Source of the DNA: Hemicentrotus pulcherrimus | Lineage: Eukaryota > Echinodermata > Echinoidea > Camarodonta > Strongylocentrotidae | Direction of reading: 5' to 3' | DNA length: 17,700 nucleotides | Assembly: GCA_003118195.1 (NCBI GenBank) | Contig: BEXV01002506.1 | Location: 29,856-47,555 of the forward strand | Part shown: positions 1 to 9,566 of the stretch, one piece after another | Position numbering within the stretch: the stretch's first letter is position 1 | Layout of the letters: each line of letters starts with the position of its first letter | Notes under the pieces: generated by a model | The model's database searches: none | What the model was told of the DNA's origin: nothing | What the model saw: the letters and a program-made list of their open reading frames with translations, nothing else | Program-made: the position numbers and the translations under genes

Positions 1-304
1 ACCCATCTTGAGATCTTCAACTGCAACCCACTTGATGCCATCATCAACGACCAGAGTACACTATCATGTCACACCAATACCAGTAACATCAACCTTGTAT
101 CATCAACGGTCTCCTTCAGGATAGACCACGTGGATGCTTCTAGAGCTGCATTTACCAACGCTACTTGGGGAGGTCAAGGAACGCCGTACGTAGCGGCCTA
201 TGATCAAGAAGGCTTTGTACCATCCAAGATAACTTGCTGCGTCTCTAAAACGCATCTCTGCCCAGCAGTCTGCTCAGATGTCTGTCTGTTTGACGTCCAC
301 GTTT
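1..304 (+). CDS. Gene A: Ig-like ectodomain exon, 5' end outside window
   Basis: Reading frame 1 is open from the first base to a phase-1 donor (T|GTAATT at 305). The first cysteine is in LSCHTNTS, a hydrophobic pair follows in VSFRID, and the second is in SKITCCVSKTHLC, giving the C...C spacing of an Ig fold without a visible core Trp. The end is cysteine-rich (six Cys between ITCC and VCLF) and finishes CLFDVHV, matching the CVFNVTIK and CRFNVTVK endings of gene B's V-like exons. NATW and NTS are potential N-glycosylation sequons. The donor phase fits the next exon, so a phase-1/phase-1 Ig exon of an extracellular receptor or adhesion protein is likely. The acceptor and earlier exons are to the left. 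The family cannot be named more exactly. Confidence 0.7.
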
Positions 305-1144
305 GTAATTATGACTGCAAATTATTTTTAGTACGGTAATACAAACAAATTTGAAAACAAATGACATGAGCAAACAACAACAACATAAAACCAAAATGCC
401 AATATACAAACGTAGAAATATAAGACAAATCAAAGAGGCACAACCTCCACATTTTTATGACAAAAGTCCTTTTTTTAGTTCACTCCACGATCCCGTTATC
501 AGGCATTCCGTATTATTTAACCCTTAATTTTGTTCTCTGTATAGAGTCTTGAAAGCAAAACAATATTTAATTTTTCTCATATTTTCACAGAACAAAGTGT
601 ATAAAGTTATGATTACGAAACTTATATCGCATTTACAAACTACTACAATATTGTGATGCTCAATCGCATTTGTTTATCCATCTTGTCATTTTTCTATGTA
701 ATTTTGGAAGAAAGAAGATTTATACAAAAGCCAACTGCACCCTTTGAAAATACAATCAAGGCAAATAAACATTCAGAGTAATCAATATCATCGGCAATGG
801 GTAACAATTGTTTAATTTATGAAATGAGAAAGGAGAACTACCAAAAAACAGAGCATAGATTATACACAACAAATGCAGATACTAATTATTTCGATGGAGA
901 GTGGCATCTTTGTTGTTGTTGTGAAGGACTTGCCTTTCCCTAGGATGATCAGAGCTATTAGCGTTGTTTAAACTATGACCTTCTGTTTAACATTGAATAT
1001 TATGTTATCATGTTACAAAAGATATTATAGATGTCATATGAACTACAAGGTTTAAATACGATATCAAATTTGGACATTAAATGTGGATATGAATGGATAA
1101 ATAAAGACCCATTTGTATCGCTTTTAATTTAATGATATTTGCAG
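305..1144 (+). other. Gene A intron between two Ig exons
   Basis: AT-rich stretch bounded by GTAATT and a TTTGCAG acceptor. Stops are frequent in all frames and I see no additional exon or named repeat in it. Short open frames on the minus strand here overlap the exon ends and look like chance. Confidence 0.55.
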
Positions 1145-1438
1145 ATCCTCCTAGAATCATCCATGAAGACACCAAGCTCATATCGATGGAGGAGGAAATA
1201 TTTGTTTTCCATTGTGAAGTGGATGCCTTCCCTGAAGCTATCATATCCTGGTCCCTGTCTCAGAGAGGTTTGTTTGGTAATACACAATTTGTTACCATTG
1301 GCAACCAAACCCTGATGATCCACCCTCCTCTTTCGAACGGTATTGGAGGAGAAGAGGTTACGTGCAGTACAGAAAACTTTCTTGGGAACGACTCATACGC
1401 CATAACGATTGTCGCAGACATCTCATCTTGCGCAGCAG
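1145..1438 (+). CDS. Gene A: I-set/C2-type Ig domain exon
   Basis: A 294-bp exon between TTTGCAG and G|GTAAAC, phase 1 on both sides, encoding about 98 residues. It has the classic layout: DPPRI linker, Cys in FHCEVDAFPEA, core Trp in ISWSL, and the second Cys in EVTCSTENFLGND. The C-x-V-x-A-F-P-E-A-x-I-x-W spacing is typical of I-set or C2-set domains in adhesion receptors. Two sequons are visible, NQT and NDS. After the G strand (YAITIVADI) the exon ends SSCAA, a short juxtamembrane-like tail, so this may be the membrane-proximal domain. It joins in phase to the first exon and could join to a candidate membrane exon at 5688. Confidence in the exon and fold is high; the ligand is unknown. 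Confidence 0.88.
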
Positions 1439-3429
1439 GTAAACATTATTTTGCTATATTCGTTTGCACACTACTTCCTTCTCATATATCTTATGCCGCC
1501 AAAGCTTTATTTTTGTTTCGTACTTCACTTTCACTAACTCTTCTTACATACGCTGATCAATTCTAGTTTCACTTTTTGTATGCGTCTTATAACCGAACTT
1601 GAGAATACTATGTTGTAGAAAAGTGTTAGTTTTTCTAAAAAAAGACAGGTCTGAGGGTTTTTCCTAGGACAAACCCATCGTACTATAAAGCTTATGTTCA
1701 GATTTGGTAGCAAAAGGGAAGTTAGACGAAAAAGGTGTTAAATATAGTATTATGAAGTTCCCCTTGTATCAACATATATGTATACTAGATCATTTGTTAT
1801 TCTGTCCATGATTTCTGGTGGAATGTAGTGAAAATATATGTAATGAATGCTTGACAACAGCTAAAAACTTCACTTTGTTAGGACTCAACCCGATGGATGC
1901 ACAAACTATATTGTGTGTGTATAGACTGTAGGTTTTGGCCTACATACAGTCCCTATAGGTAATACACGTGTGTAGTGCGCGCTTTCGTTTTTATATTTTA
2001 GATATCAGGATGAGAGTCTAAATTATTTTTACAGCTCAGTTGTGTAATAATTCACTTGATGAGGAACAAAGGTCACATCATCTTAATATCGCTAGTGTCT
2101 TCATATCTATCTCCTAAAATTAAAAGGAATCTAAAATAGCTTTGAGAGATCACCAATACTGTACTTTTTGATTTTCAAAGGAGACTGAATAAAGATGGGG
2201 TAGATATCTAACAATGTTAGACAAAATACTGCCTGCTGTTTCAGAAAAAGAAAAACTGTTAGTGATGAAATTATAGATTAAACATTAACAAATGAGAAGG
2301 ACAAAAGTGTGACGCTTCAGATCTATGTTAAAATAAGTGACCAATGAAGTATGAGTCCTAATTGTTAAATATTTGATCATGTAATGAATTTTGATAGTAA
2401 TTTGTGAGATCATTAACGTTGAATTTGGGTGGTCTTTAAAACAGTACTGAGAATGTTCTTATTGTTAGGTACTATGAGTTCTCTGAATAGAGATTAAGCT
2501 ACATTATTCAATCATACAGTTAACCTTCTAGTGAACTATGTGCTCATACTTCTTTGTTACGTTTATGCCGACTTCTCCACGTCATTATCAACTAACAACT
2601 CGAATCGGTTGTAGTTTCTGTAAGCTAATGGCATTAACACTCTGCTGTAATTTTGTCTAACAACAATTGCAAGTTAATGAATTTTGTTGTTTACACTACT
2701 TATTTTCAAATGCAGTGGTGAAACAGAGTTTTCCGGTTTAAAGTGATTTTTTTCGGGGGGGGGGGTGCCTTTTACCCGACCCGGCAGAGGAACCAGTTCA
2801 GGGCTCTGCCATATGAGGCAATCTGCTGATCTCAACTAGTTCCAGGCTAGTGTATATTGATGAGAACGTATGTGTCAACAGTGTCCAACAATATGACAGG
2901 TCCAAAATAACTTGAAACCATTGCGTCCCAAAACTACGGGCCCTTACTAACCAGCGGTGGATAGAATGGCGTCTCCCTCCCTAACTAAAAATAATATCGT
3001 TCAAAATTCAAATTTCTGGGACCAAACAAAAATTTAAAAATTGCTCTTAGGAAAAAATTCAAACCAGCCCGCCACGAACAACTGCACGTCAATTCGCATT
3101 CTGAATATTAAAATACGATTATTTGTATCAGGTGAATAAAGTAATTTGTACCATGGCACTCAACAAATATGTTTACATTAAATTTAAGTGCATTAAACTG
3201 AAGTACATTACGAAAATGGTTTTTAATTTGGTGACATTTCAGTAAGGTCCAATTTGGCATATATTTTCATGAAATACAATGAAATAACAATCACTATATA
3301 TAATTTTTGGTAGGGGTTGGGATAAGCTTAAGTAAACAGAAAATAAACTTCTTTTCTAAACAATGCCAGTAACCAGAACGATTTTAAACATTCGCCTACA
3401 TCCCATTGAAACACTAAAAACACTGATGA
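1439..3429 (+). other. Gene A intron, no clear exon
   Basis: About 2 kb of AT-rich sequence. A small inverted repeat lies at 1924-1951 (GACTGTA ... TACAGTC) and an 11-base G run at 2755-2765. An acceptor-like TTTTTACAG at 2033 opens only a short polar frame. The stretch around 2740-3080 is slightly more complex and could be an old repeat. Nothing here can be called a gene. Confidence 0.5.
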
Positions 3430-5170
3430 ATAGTCTTGGCATTTATCCCATGAATGTACATGGTGATCACCGTTAACGATCTCATGGGTTAGAATGGTTA
3501 CGTCAGAAAAAAGGCTAATATATTCTTTTTGAAAGAAACCCATTCAACTCAAGAAACAAAATTTAAATGGAAAGAACAATGGGATGAAGGTTCTGTATTT
3601 TTTTTACATGGCAGTTCAAACAGTAATGGTGTCTGTGTCTTGTTGAAAAATGTGCATGGTATTAACATTGAAAAGGTTACTGTCTTAGCGATGGTATAGA
3701 TAAGAAGTTGGACACTATTTTACATTGCCAGAAAATGACGCTTGTAAATATTTATGGTCTCAATGTTGATGACTCTTCTTTTTTTAATAACATTTTTCAA
3801 ACCCTGCAACATTTTTACTGCGAATCAGTTATATTTGCTGGTGATTTAAATTTTGTCTTGGATATTGCTAAAGACAAGGAAGTAGGCCGCATGTCAACTC
3901 ATTTTAATTCATTGAGAAGTGAAAAATAGCTATAGAAGAATATGATAAAGTCGTTGTATGCAGAACGAAAAATCTAACATACAGATGTTCACATGGCATT
4001 CGCAAAACGTATTTTGTGGTTTGGATTTTTTTCAAACAAACTTTTGTGTTAAGTTAACACCACAAAAATTCTGACTGGTATTTTCATAGAATTTGTTCCA
4101 TTTAATGAACGTAGAGGTCGGAAATTCTGGAAATTTAATGTATCACACTTACAAGATGATAATTATGTAGAGCTAATTGGTCAGCATACAGTAAAGGTAC
4201 AGAAAAAAAAACATATAGAAAACACGTTTTAGCATTTTCTGAAATGTGAATTACGTTCAATTGCAATTACCTACTCGATAGAAAAGTCAAGAGAATCCAA
4301 AAGGGTGGAGAATATGTTGATTGAGAAAATAGCCAAATTGAGGCTCACTATTGTATAACGCAATCTGACACTCTCTCAAATGAAATCAAACAATGTAGAG
4401 AAGAATGATAACAAAACAGAAGGCAGTATTATCAAATCTCGTGCTTCATGGGTTGAATACGGTGAAGAAAAATACAAGGTATTTTATTAAGTTAGAAAAG
4501 AGAAAGCAAAAGCAAACAACAATTACAAAATTAATTGATGACGTCAAGTAGAGATATCCTGTACACGGCCAAAATGATTTAATAAAGTTTACTCATCGTG
4601 TCATCCGCCTTCTCTGGATATCAATGATTTTTTGTTGAATGTTATAGAATGTCCGAAACTCTCGGATGATTTGCAAAAAAGAAAAAAATGTGAAGGTCTT
4701 GTAACTTTACAAGAATGTATCGATGCACTCAAAACTATGAATAATAACAAGAATCCGGGGACTGATGGTTTTCCAGCCGAATTTTATAAAGATATCGGAA
4801 TCTTCATGCTTAGCAGCTTTGATTGTTCGTTTAAGCATGGTTTAATGTCATCCGAGAAAAGAAGGGGGATTATAAATCTCATCCCAAAGAAGGCAAGGAC
4901 CCTATATATATTTGAGAAATTGGAGACCAATATTAATTCTAAATGCAGATTACAAACTTATTGCTAAATGCATATCCTTAAGACTGAAACAGGTTTTGTT
5001 GACCATAATTATGCAACGAACAAACTGTTTTTTGTCTTGGAAGATTTGTTGGAGAAAATGTTCGGACTGCTTTGGATACAATACAATTCACAAATGAAAC
5101 TAATCACCATGGCACGTTGTTGTTTGCAGATTTCGAAACAAAAAATAAACATTCGATATTAGTTACCATC
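3430..5170 (+). mobile_element. Decayed non-LTR (LINE, L1/Tx1-like) retrotransposon fragment
   Basis: Translated pieces in shifting frames match the ORF2 layout of LINEs. The apurinic endonuclease part comes first: an FFLKETHST segment (the usual QETH glutamate motif) near 3510-3550, HGSSNSNGVCVL near 3610, and VNIYGLN ... FAGDLNFVLD near 3745-3860. Reverse-transcriptase blocks follow: NNNKNPGTDGFPAEFYK (4739-4789), RRGIINLIPKK (about 4860-4890), NWRPI ... DYKLIAKCISLRLKQVL (from about 4919), ETGFV near 4985 and a damaged LLFADFE block near 5125. The element is on the same strand as the Ig genes, broken by several frameshifts and stops, and ends inside the RT domain at motif A with no YxDD block, so it is inactive. 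The endpoints are approximate; no target-site duplication or poly-A tail could be fixed. Confidence 0.85.
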
Positions 5171-5515
5171 TGATCCAAATGTCATAATTTCGTCCGAATG
5201 ACCGATTCGTCTCTAATCCTTTTGTGTAATACCCTTTCGGCCTAAGCCTTTGGTTTGTACCCATCTTGTGCAATTATCACTTTGTGTCACACCCAGTTAC
5301 TCCGATTTGTCTTATAGCCATTTCGTCTAATATTCACAAGGTACATTCATCATTTCGTCTAATTATCACTGCGTATACACAGTTCATTCATTGAGCAGTC
5401 TAATAATCATTTCATGTACTGTACAGCCCATTCGGTATAATACTCATTGTATTCAGTTCCCGTTTTGTGTAATGTCCAATGTCTGTAGTCTAATATCCAT
5501 CATAAATTACTAAAT
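5171..5515. repeat. Degenerate minisatellite with TTTCGTCTAAT core
   Basis: The core CATTTCGTCTAAT occurs exactly at 5319-5331 and 5351-5363. Many decayed relatives (ATTCGTCTCTAAT, TTTTGTGTAAT, TTCGGTATAAT, TTTTGTGTAATG, GTAGTCTAATATCC) are spaced at roughly 15-35 bases across the interval. It begins immediately where the retrotransposon homology stops. It may be an independent satellite or a 3' repetitive tail. Confidence 0.7.
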
Positions 5516-5687
5516 TGCACTTTTAATTGTTAACATTTGAGGTTGATAATGTTAAGAAAAAGTAGTTATGATCCTGGAAATCTTCAACAAAGTTTGTATT
5601 TTCGTAAATTAGTTGGATATTTGGCAGAAACGCACACAGATCAGGATGTTGTTCTATTTCTTTTGTTTTTACTACCGTGCATGTGAG

Positions 5688-5737
5688 CCTGTATGCTGAT
5701 CATTGGCTCTCTCTTTCTTGTCATTTTAACTATCAGT
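5688..5737 (+). CDS. Gene A: candidate transmembrane exon
   Basis: After a T-rich tract and a GTGAG|CC acceptor, a phase-1 reading gives CMLIIGSLFLVILTIS, a good single-pass membrane helix. A phase-0 donor, AGT|GTTTTT, follows at 5738. The phases fit: phase 1 in from the Ig exon ending at 1438, phase 0 out to the candidate exon at 5955, which begins IAQTKMK and would supply a basic stop-transfer end. Both splice sites are weak, and T-rich intron DNA often encodes hydrophobic stretches by chance. A second candidate membrane exon exists at 8510. An overlapping reading from 5640 (MLFYFFCFYY, donor GTGAGC at 5684) could instead be a short signal-like exon. Treat this as a hypothesis. Confidence 0.3.
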
Positions 5738-5954
5738 GTTTTTATTTTTAAATAATGTACATCCTAGATAACGATGGCCATTGACTCTTATATTTGTTGT
5801 TTATGTTGATTTGCTAAGCAACTTTTAATTTATCTCGCGTTGATATTTGTTGTACTCATCATAATTATTGGAATAAGGCACACAGATAGAGATGAATAAA
5901 GAGAATATAACATTCTGGCAATTGTACCGTGCATGTATTCCCATTTATTTGCAG

Positions 5955-6104
5955 ATCGCACAAACCAAGATGAAAACATGTGAAAGCAGAAACAATGGGC
6001 TAAACAAGAATGGAATTAGGCAAAACTCGCTATTCCAGTCAAACTCCGCGAAATTGAATGACAATTCGCAATTCGAAAATGAATACATTCATACACACAT
6101 ATCT
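5955..6104 (+). CDS. Gene A: candidate juxtamembrane cytoplasmic exon
   Basis: A strong acceptor (CCCATTTATTTGCAG) opens a phase-0 frame of 50 codons that is polar and Asn/Ser-rich, unlike the surrounding AT-rich noncoding DNA. It begins IAQTKMKTCESRNNG and ends QFENEYIHTHIS. The basic start suits the inner face of a membrane segment. The NEYIHTHI end supplies a tyrosine that could be a phosphorylation site, like those in the downstream tail exons. The proposed donor (TCT|GTTATG at 6105) is weak but phase 0, matching the exon at 7659. The frame stays open to 6272, but beyond 6104 it becomes a hydrophobic translation of a TTA microsatellite that I do not believe. No family match is recognised. 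Confidence 0.4.
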
Positions 6105-6150
6105 GTTATGTATATAGCGCAATATAAGGGAATACAGCTTATTTTTATCA

Positions 6151-7260
6151 GGTGGGCTGTATCTAATACAGACCACCTTATAATTTTGTTAAAATCGCCT
6201 TTATTATTATTATTATTATTATTTATTTATTTTTCTTATTTTGAACCGGCACTTTTTTTGTCAACAAGATAACTTGAAAATGGCTCAATCAAATGCCTTG
6301 AAATTTAGCACACATATGTATAGGCATATTGACAAAACACGGTAAGGTTTTCAACCTTGACCTTGACTGATGACGTCATCTAGGCGCCATTTTGTGAAAT
6401 TTTCTAAAAATTTACCTTTGATCATATCTTCATAACGGTAACTCATTTCTCATTCATATTTATCATGATTATGGTCGATATCACTCCGGTCAATTTGAGG
6501 TCAAAAAACGCGCGCGTGCGCGAACGTCCGCGCGTAAATGCGCGCGCAAAATTTTAAAGTGCTCAAAATTGTCTAAAATTTTGTTTGCATACGTTTTAGG
6601 CCATTTTAAGCATTTTATGAAAAATCGCTGACACGCCCATGGGCGCGCATGCGCGCTCGTTTTCGCGCGTAACGTCATTACACAACATAGAATCACCATT
6701 TTTATTTCTTTCATGATATTTCCCATATTTTTTCAAACAATTTGATACCATTTTTTATCTCGTTATGACTATTTATAACCTGATGAGAATCCATTCAAGA
6801 TAAATGACCGTGCGCGCGAGCTCTTTTAATACATACCATATATGGGCAAAAACATGCCTAATCAAAACCCAATATAGCTCTTTGGAATGCAACGGGACCC
6901 TCAATTTTGTTTTGTATTTAGATAGAGTATGAGTGGGAGATATGATTTCATGTCTCATTTGGCCATTAAGTGTATCGTGACATCATCACAATGGCCTTGG
7001 AACTCAAAATACAAATGTGCATATTATGACGTCAGAATATTTATGGAAAATTGATTTTATCTCTGTAATAATTGATCGATTTTCTTCAGAATTTCGATAT
7101 GCTGTAGCTTGGACGATTCCCTACAAGCTCGGTAACCATCATTTTTCATTTTAATGACGTCATCATAAAAAGAATTAAGATTAAATGGCACATATCAGAA
7201 ATTTCATAATTTGCGTGTTATGCCTATAAAAGGTGAATTTCGTTCACGTCATGAATGTCA
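6151..7260. repeat. Probable interspersed repeat with hairpin, CG-rich cores and CRE palindromes
   Basis: Base composition and motif content differ from the neighbouring introns. The interval opens with a near-perfect 12-bp hairpin (6151-6162 with 6166-6177, loop CTA, one mismatch) and a TTA/TTTA microsatellite (6200-6232). It contains alternating CG/GC-rich cores at about 6509-6546, 6640-6668 and 6810-6822, and perfect TGACGTCA palindromes at 6371, 7027 and 7155. Frames on both strands are short and low-complexity. It looks like an unclassified non-coding mobile repeat; the edges are guesses and no terminal inverted repeats were proven. Confidence 0.5.
6200..6232. repeat. TTA / TTTA microsatellite
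   Basis: Seven or so TTA units run into TTTA units. On the + strand this is read as a run of leucines, which is low-complexity and not coding evidence. Confidence 0.9.
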
Positions 7261-7658
7261 TGAATCTACATGATATTGTTTTATAAGAATTTTTAAGTAG
7301 TNGAAAGCTAAAATCAAGTTAACACAAACTTAAAGTTGATAACGAAATTTCCCCTGCGTAAAATGTTGAAATGTTTTAAAGAGAAATAACCCTGTATCAT
7401 ATGACTTTAATAGATTTTCTCTAAAGGAATTCTTTCATATTTTGTCTGTTTTTCAGTAGTTGCCATGATGTTCAGATGTTGTTGCAATTTTTAGATTTAA
7501 TTAGTTTTGTTAAGTGCCAGGGACAGTCACGTATGTTCGATACGTTATGAAAAGCTCGAAATACTCAAGGTAAAGCTTTCGTTAGTTTTATTGTTTACAT
7601 ATTCTTGCACGAAACTGATCACATTTCATATTTTCTTTTTTTAAATCTAATACTGAAG

Positions 7659-7733
7659 GCCGAGTATGCAGTTGTAGACACAACTAGGGAAGAGAGAAAG
7701 AAAAGTCAACAACGAGCTCACCCAAGGAATATG
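7659..7733 (+). CDS. Gene A: cytoplasmic tail exon with EYAVVD tyrosine motif
   Basis: A 75-bp phase-0/phase-0 exon of 25 codons lies between a T-rich acceptor (ACTGAAG) and a good donor (ATG|GTCAGT at 7734). The peptide is AEYAVVDTTREERKKSQQR followed by AHPRNM: acidic-tyrosine at the start, then strongly basic. Tyr in AEYAVV has the Y-x-x-V form of ITIM/ITSM-like docking sites, although the -2 position (Ala) is not the classic Ile/Val/Leu/Ser or Thr. A near-identical motif occurs in the exon at 9066 (EEYAVVDKTKK), so conservation between duplicates supports it as coding. The phase matches the terminal exon at 7897. A cytoplasmic signalling tail of an Ig receptor is the best reading; the acceptor lacks a long pyrimidine tract right at the AG. 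Confidence 0.65.
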
Positions 7734-7896
7734 GTCAGTGTTAAGAGTTCATCTTTTTATATGTAAGGTGGTAGTTGTAACGCTTTAGGGAAAAGTTTTC
7801 CTTTTTAGTACATGTACTTAGGTACGACATTAATTAATTTGTTGTTTTACATCATTTTGTACGAGCGGTTTATTTTCGATAAGATCTTTATTTCAG

Positions 7897-8004
7897 GATA
7901 ATACTCGACATTATGTCATAAATAAGCAACCAGATCACCTTGCATTCGTGCATCCAGATCTCGTTCATGTCCCCAACTCTTACATACCCAAGAATTTGGA
8001 ATAA
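7897..8004 (+). CDS. Gene A: terminal cytoplasmic exon with stop codon
   Basis: The acceptor ATCTTTATTTCAG opens a phase-0 frame of 35 codons ending in TAA at 8002. It starts DNTRHYVINKQPDHL and ends VPNSYIPKNLE, a polar, proline-containing, coding-like tail in the same phase as the preceding exon. HYVIN has Asn at Y+3 rather than at Y+2 as in Grb2 sites, so it is only a generic tyrosine site; SYIPKN holds a second tyrosine. An AATAAA signal lies 78 bases past the stop, which makes this the most convincing 3' end of gene A. The opposite strand is also open across this interval, but it has no splice or family support and I treat it as a shadow. Confidence 0.65.
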   Translation, partial: DNTRHYVINKQPDHLAFVHPDLVHVPNSYIPKNLE

Positions 8005-8081
8005 CCTACCCTTCTCACTCAGGGATGCGGTTTTCCTTGTCTCACTATCCTCTTTTCTCAACCAACTAAAATCTTCCTTTG

Positions 8082-8087
8082 AATAAA
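8082..8087 (+). promoter_or_regulatory. Polyadenylation signal AATAAA for gene A
   Basis: A perfect AATAAA shortly after the TAA at 8002-8004, followed within 40 bases by a GTTGATGTTTAG stretch that could serve as the downstream GU-rich element. It gives a 3' UTR of about 100 bases. AATAAA is common by chance in AT-rich DNA, but the position relative to the stop is good. Confidence 0.55.
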
Positions 8088-8315
8088 GTATGAACACATG
8101 TTACAAACATCAGAAGTTGATGTTTAGATATGAATATAATTTAATATATAATTTAAATATAAGGAGATTGATTTGTATTTTCGGTATTACGGTATGATTG
8201 TTTCTATCACACATCACAAGTTTTATTCCCCCAATTTTTTTTTTTTAAGTGCTACATTATAACTATTATTCAATTCCTATTTCTGTTATTTATATTTCTT
8301 GTTTGCTTCACCTAG

Positions 8316-8410
8316 AAAGGCAGGCCAGTGATACCTCAGATACCATATTGCAATTTACCGAGTATGCATTGTCATCAATAAGTTGTTGTTTTTGTCTGTT
8401 TTTAATCTGA
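8316..8410 (+). pseudogene. Possible tail-exon relic with TEYAL motif
   Basis: Following CACCTAG (8315) or AAAGGCAG (8323), a frame reads ASDTSDTILQFTEYALSSIS and then Cys/Phe-rich sequence to TGA at 8408. The GAG TAT GCA core is shared with the tail exons at 7659 and 9066. No good donor exists in the required phase, so it is either an alternative terminal exon or a decayed copy. The match is short and could be chance. Confidence 0.25.
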
Positions 8411-8509
8411 TTATGTATAATATTTTAGGCACCCCCGGGTGCATTTCCTGGAACCGGGAGAAAAGAGTTATGGGTTATAGGAATTTCACATTCCCTTTTT
8501 TTCTTCCAG

Positions 8510-8593
8510 GCAACTACGGGAGGTGCAGCAGGGAAGGGCATTTTTTCTTTCATGCTGTGTATCCTAAGTTGCCGTTTTATTGTACCTTTTATC
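8510..8593 (+). CDS. Candidate alternative transmembrane exon
   Basis: An excellent acceptor (CCCTTTTTTTCTTCCAG) is followed by a phase-0 frame beginning ATTGGAAGKGIFSFMLCILS, then CRFIVPFI to a GTATGT donor at 8594, also phase 0. The Gly/Ala-rich linker followed by about 20 mostly hydrophobic residues is what one expects just outside and within a membrane. If unspliced at 8594, the frame continues LKCQEKNNKDV to a stop at 8633, giving a short basic tail with AATAAA at 8621-8626 inside it. The next good acceptor in phase 0 is at 9066, an EYAVVD tail exon. Against it: an Arg lies in the middle of the helix, phase-0 entry does not fit an Ig exon ending in phase 1, and another frame is also open. 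It may be a duplicated or alternative receptor 3' module. Confidence 0.35.
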
Positions 8594-8635
8594 GTATGTT
8601 TGAAATGCCAAGAAAAAAATAATAAAGATGTTTAA

Positions 8636-9065
8636 ATAAATCGATATCCTGGAAGCGGAAAATATAATGATGCAAATTATTTGTTTATAAGAATACCTCA
8701 CTCTCGTTTATCTTGAACAACTCAATAAAAAGCGTCAAATGACGGAGGGATTGCTTTTTATATCAAACTGTTTTTGCAAATTCCCTATTTCTGTTCTTAA
8801 AAAGCTCCTTGGCAACCCTATTAATTACACTGAAATATAACATCTTTTTACTTTAAATGGTTAACAAATCTGAAGCTTTTAGAATTTGCATTCAACGATA
8901 AATACACAATGGCACAGGAGAATTTCTGTACCATGATAAGCGCATTTTATACCGGAACCATTAATTGCACTTTGGTATTGAAATTGAAAGTAGTGAATGG
9001 TAAAGCAGGAAATCAGCGATCAATTTGATGGGAATTATATATTTTGTATTTCTCCATTGTTACAG
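8636..9065 (+). other. Intron-like AT-rich sequence
   Basis: No convincing exon. Ends with a strong pyrimidine tract and acceptor (TATTTCTCCATTGTTACAG) used by the next tail exon. Confidence 0.4.
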
Positions 9066-9131
9066 GCTTGCCATAACCCGCAAGAAGAGTATGCTGTAGT
9101 TGACAAGACGAAGAAGAGCCGACGAGAGTAA
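9066..9131 (+). CDS. Second EYAVVD cytoplasmic tail exon with stop
   Basis: The acceptor CTCCATTGTTACAG is among the best in the window. The phase-0 frame has 21 codons, ACHNPQEEYAVVDKTKKSRR plus E, and stops at TAA (9129-9131). EEYAVVDKTKKSRR parallels AEYAVVDTTREERKK at 7659: same tyrosine core, then a basic stretch, so the two are paralogous exons. It could follow the exon ending at 7733 or the candidate membrane exon ending at 8593, both phase 0, giving a different tail from the one ending at 8004. A possible donor overlaps the stop (GAGA|GTAAAA, phase 2) but I find no partner for it. ATTAAA at 9257 and AATAAA at 10341 are possible 3' end signals. It is either an alternative last exon or the end of a second, partly lost receptor copy. 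Confidence 0.6.
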   Translation, partial: ACHNPQEEYAVVDKTKKSRRE

Positions 9132-9566
9132 AAATATGAAGAACATTAAGAGGAAAACAAAGAAGAGGTTCATATGTTTCATTTGACGATTACATTCATA
9201 TTGTTATCATATGTGTCTTTAAGAAAAGATGCGTTTGTTTTGTTTATTGTTTTATTATTAAACAAAATTGCAATATTCCTTCTCAACCGGTTGTCTAAAC
9301 AAAAGTTATTTTTAGGCCAAATATAATAACATGGTTATTAAACATTGGTACGTGTGTATATTGATTAAGATTTAACAAACTAATTCACATCAACTGTTAT
9401 TTCTGTATATTTGAAGAAGAAAAACTGTTGAAAAATGTATCGTTGACGCAGAATTTAATTTGTATTATCTAGATAAGTGCACATAGAACTTACCATTGCG
9501 AAAATCATCTATTTCATATTCTGCAAATGATATTCTATATTTTTTTTTTCATTTGAAACGTTTTAG

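Noticed and set aside
2034..2110. Acceptor-like site followed by a phase-1 frame (QLCNNSLDEEQRSHHL)
   Set aside because: Short, stops soon, has no matching donor and no similarity to the other exons, so chance is likely.
5892..5954. ATG-initiated extension upstream of the exon at 5955
   Set aside because: The TTTATTTGCAG acceptor inside this frame explains the coding-like part better; the upstream part looks like intron.
6490..6726. Minus-strand open frame of about 78 codons
   Set aside because: It is produced by CG-rich alternating repeats giving Arg/Ala runs, lies inside the interspersed repeat, and has no splice or domain support.
7888..8097. Minus-strand open frame opposite the terminal tail exon
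   Set aside because: The + strand has an acceptor, phase-matched frame, stop and AATAAA in the same place; the minus frame has no family match or gene signals.
8383..8622. Open + frame from ATG across 8383-8622
   Set aside because: It crosses a strong acceptor at 8509, and the alternative frame gives a far better membrane-like sequence; an ATG start here has no support.
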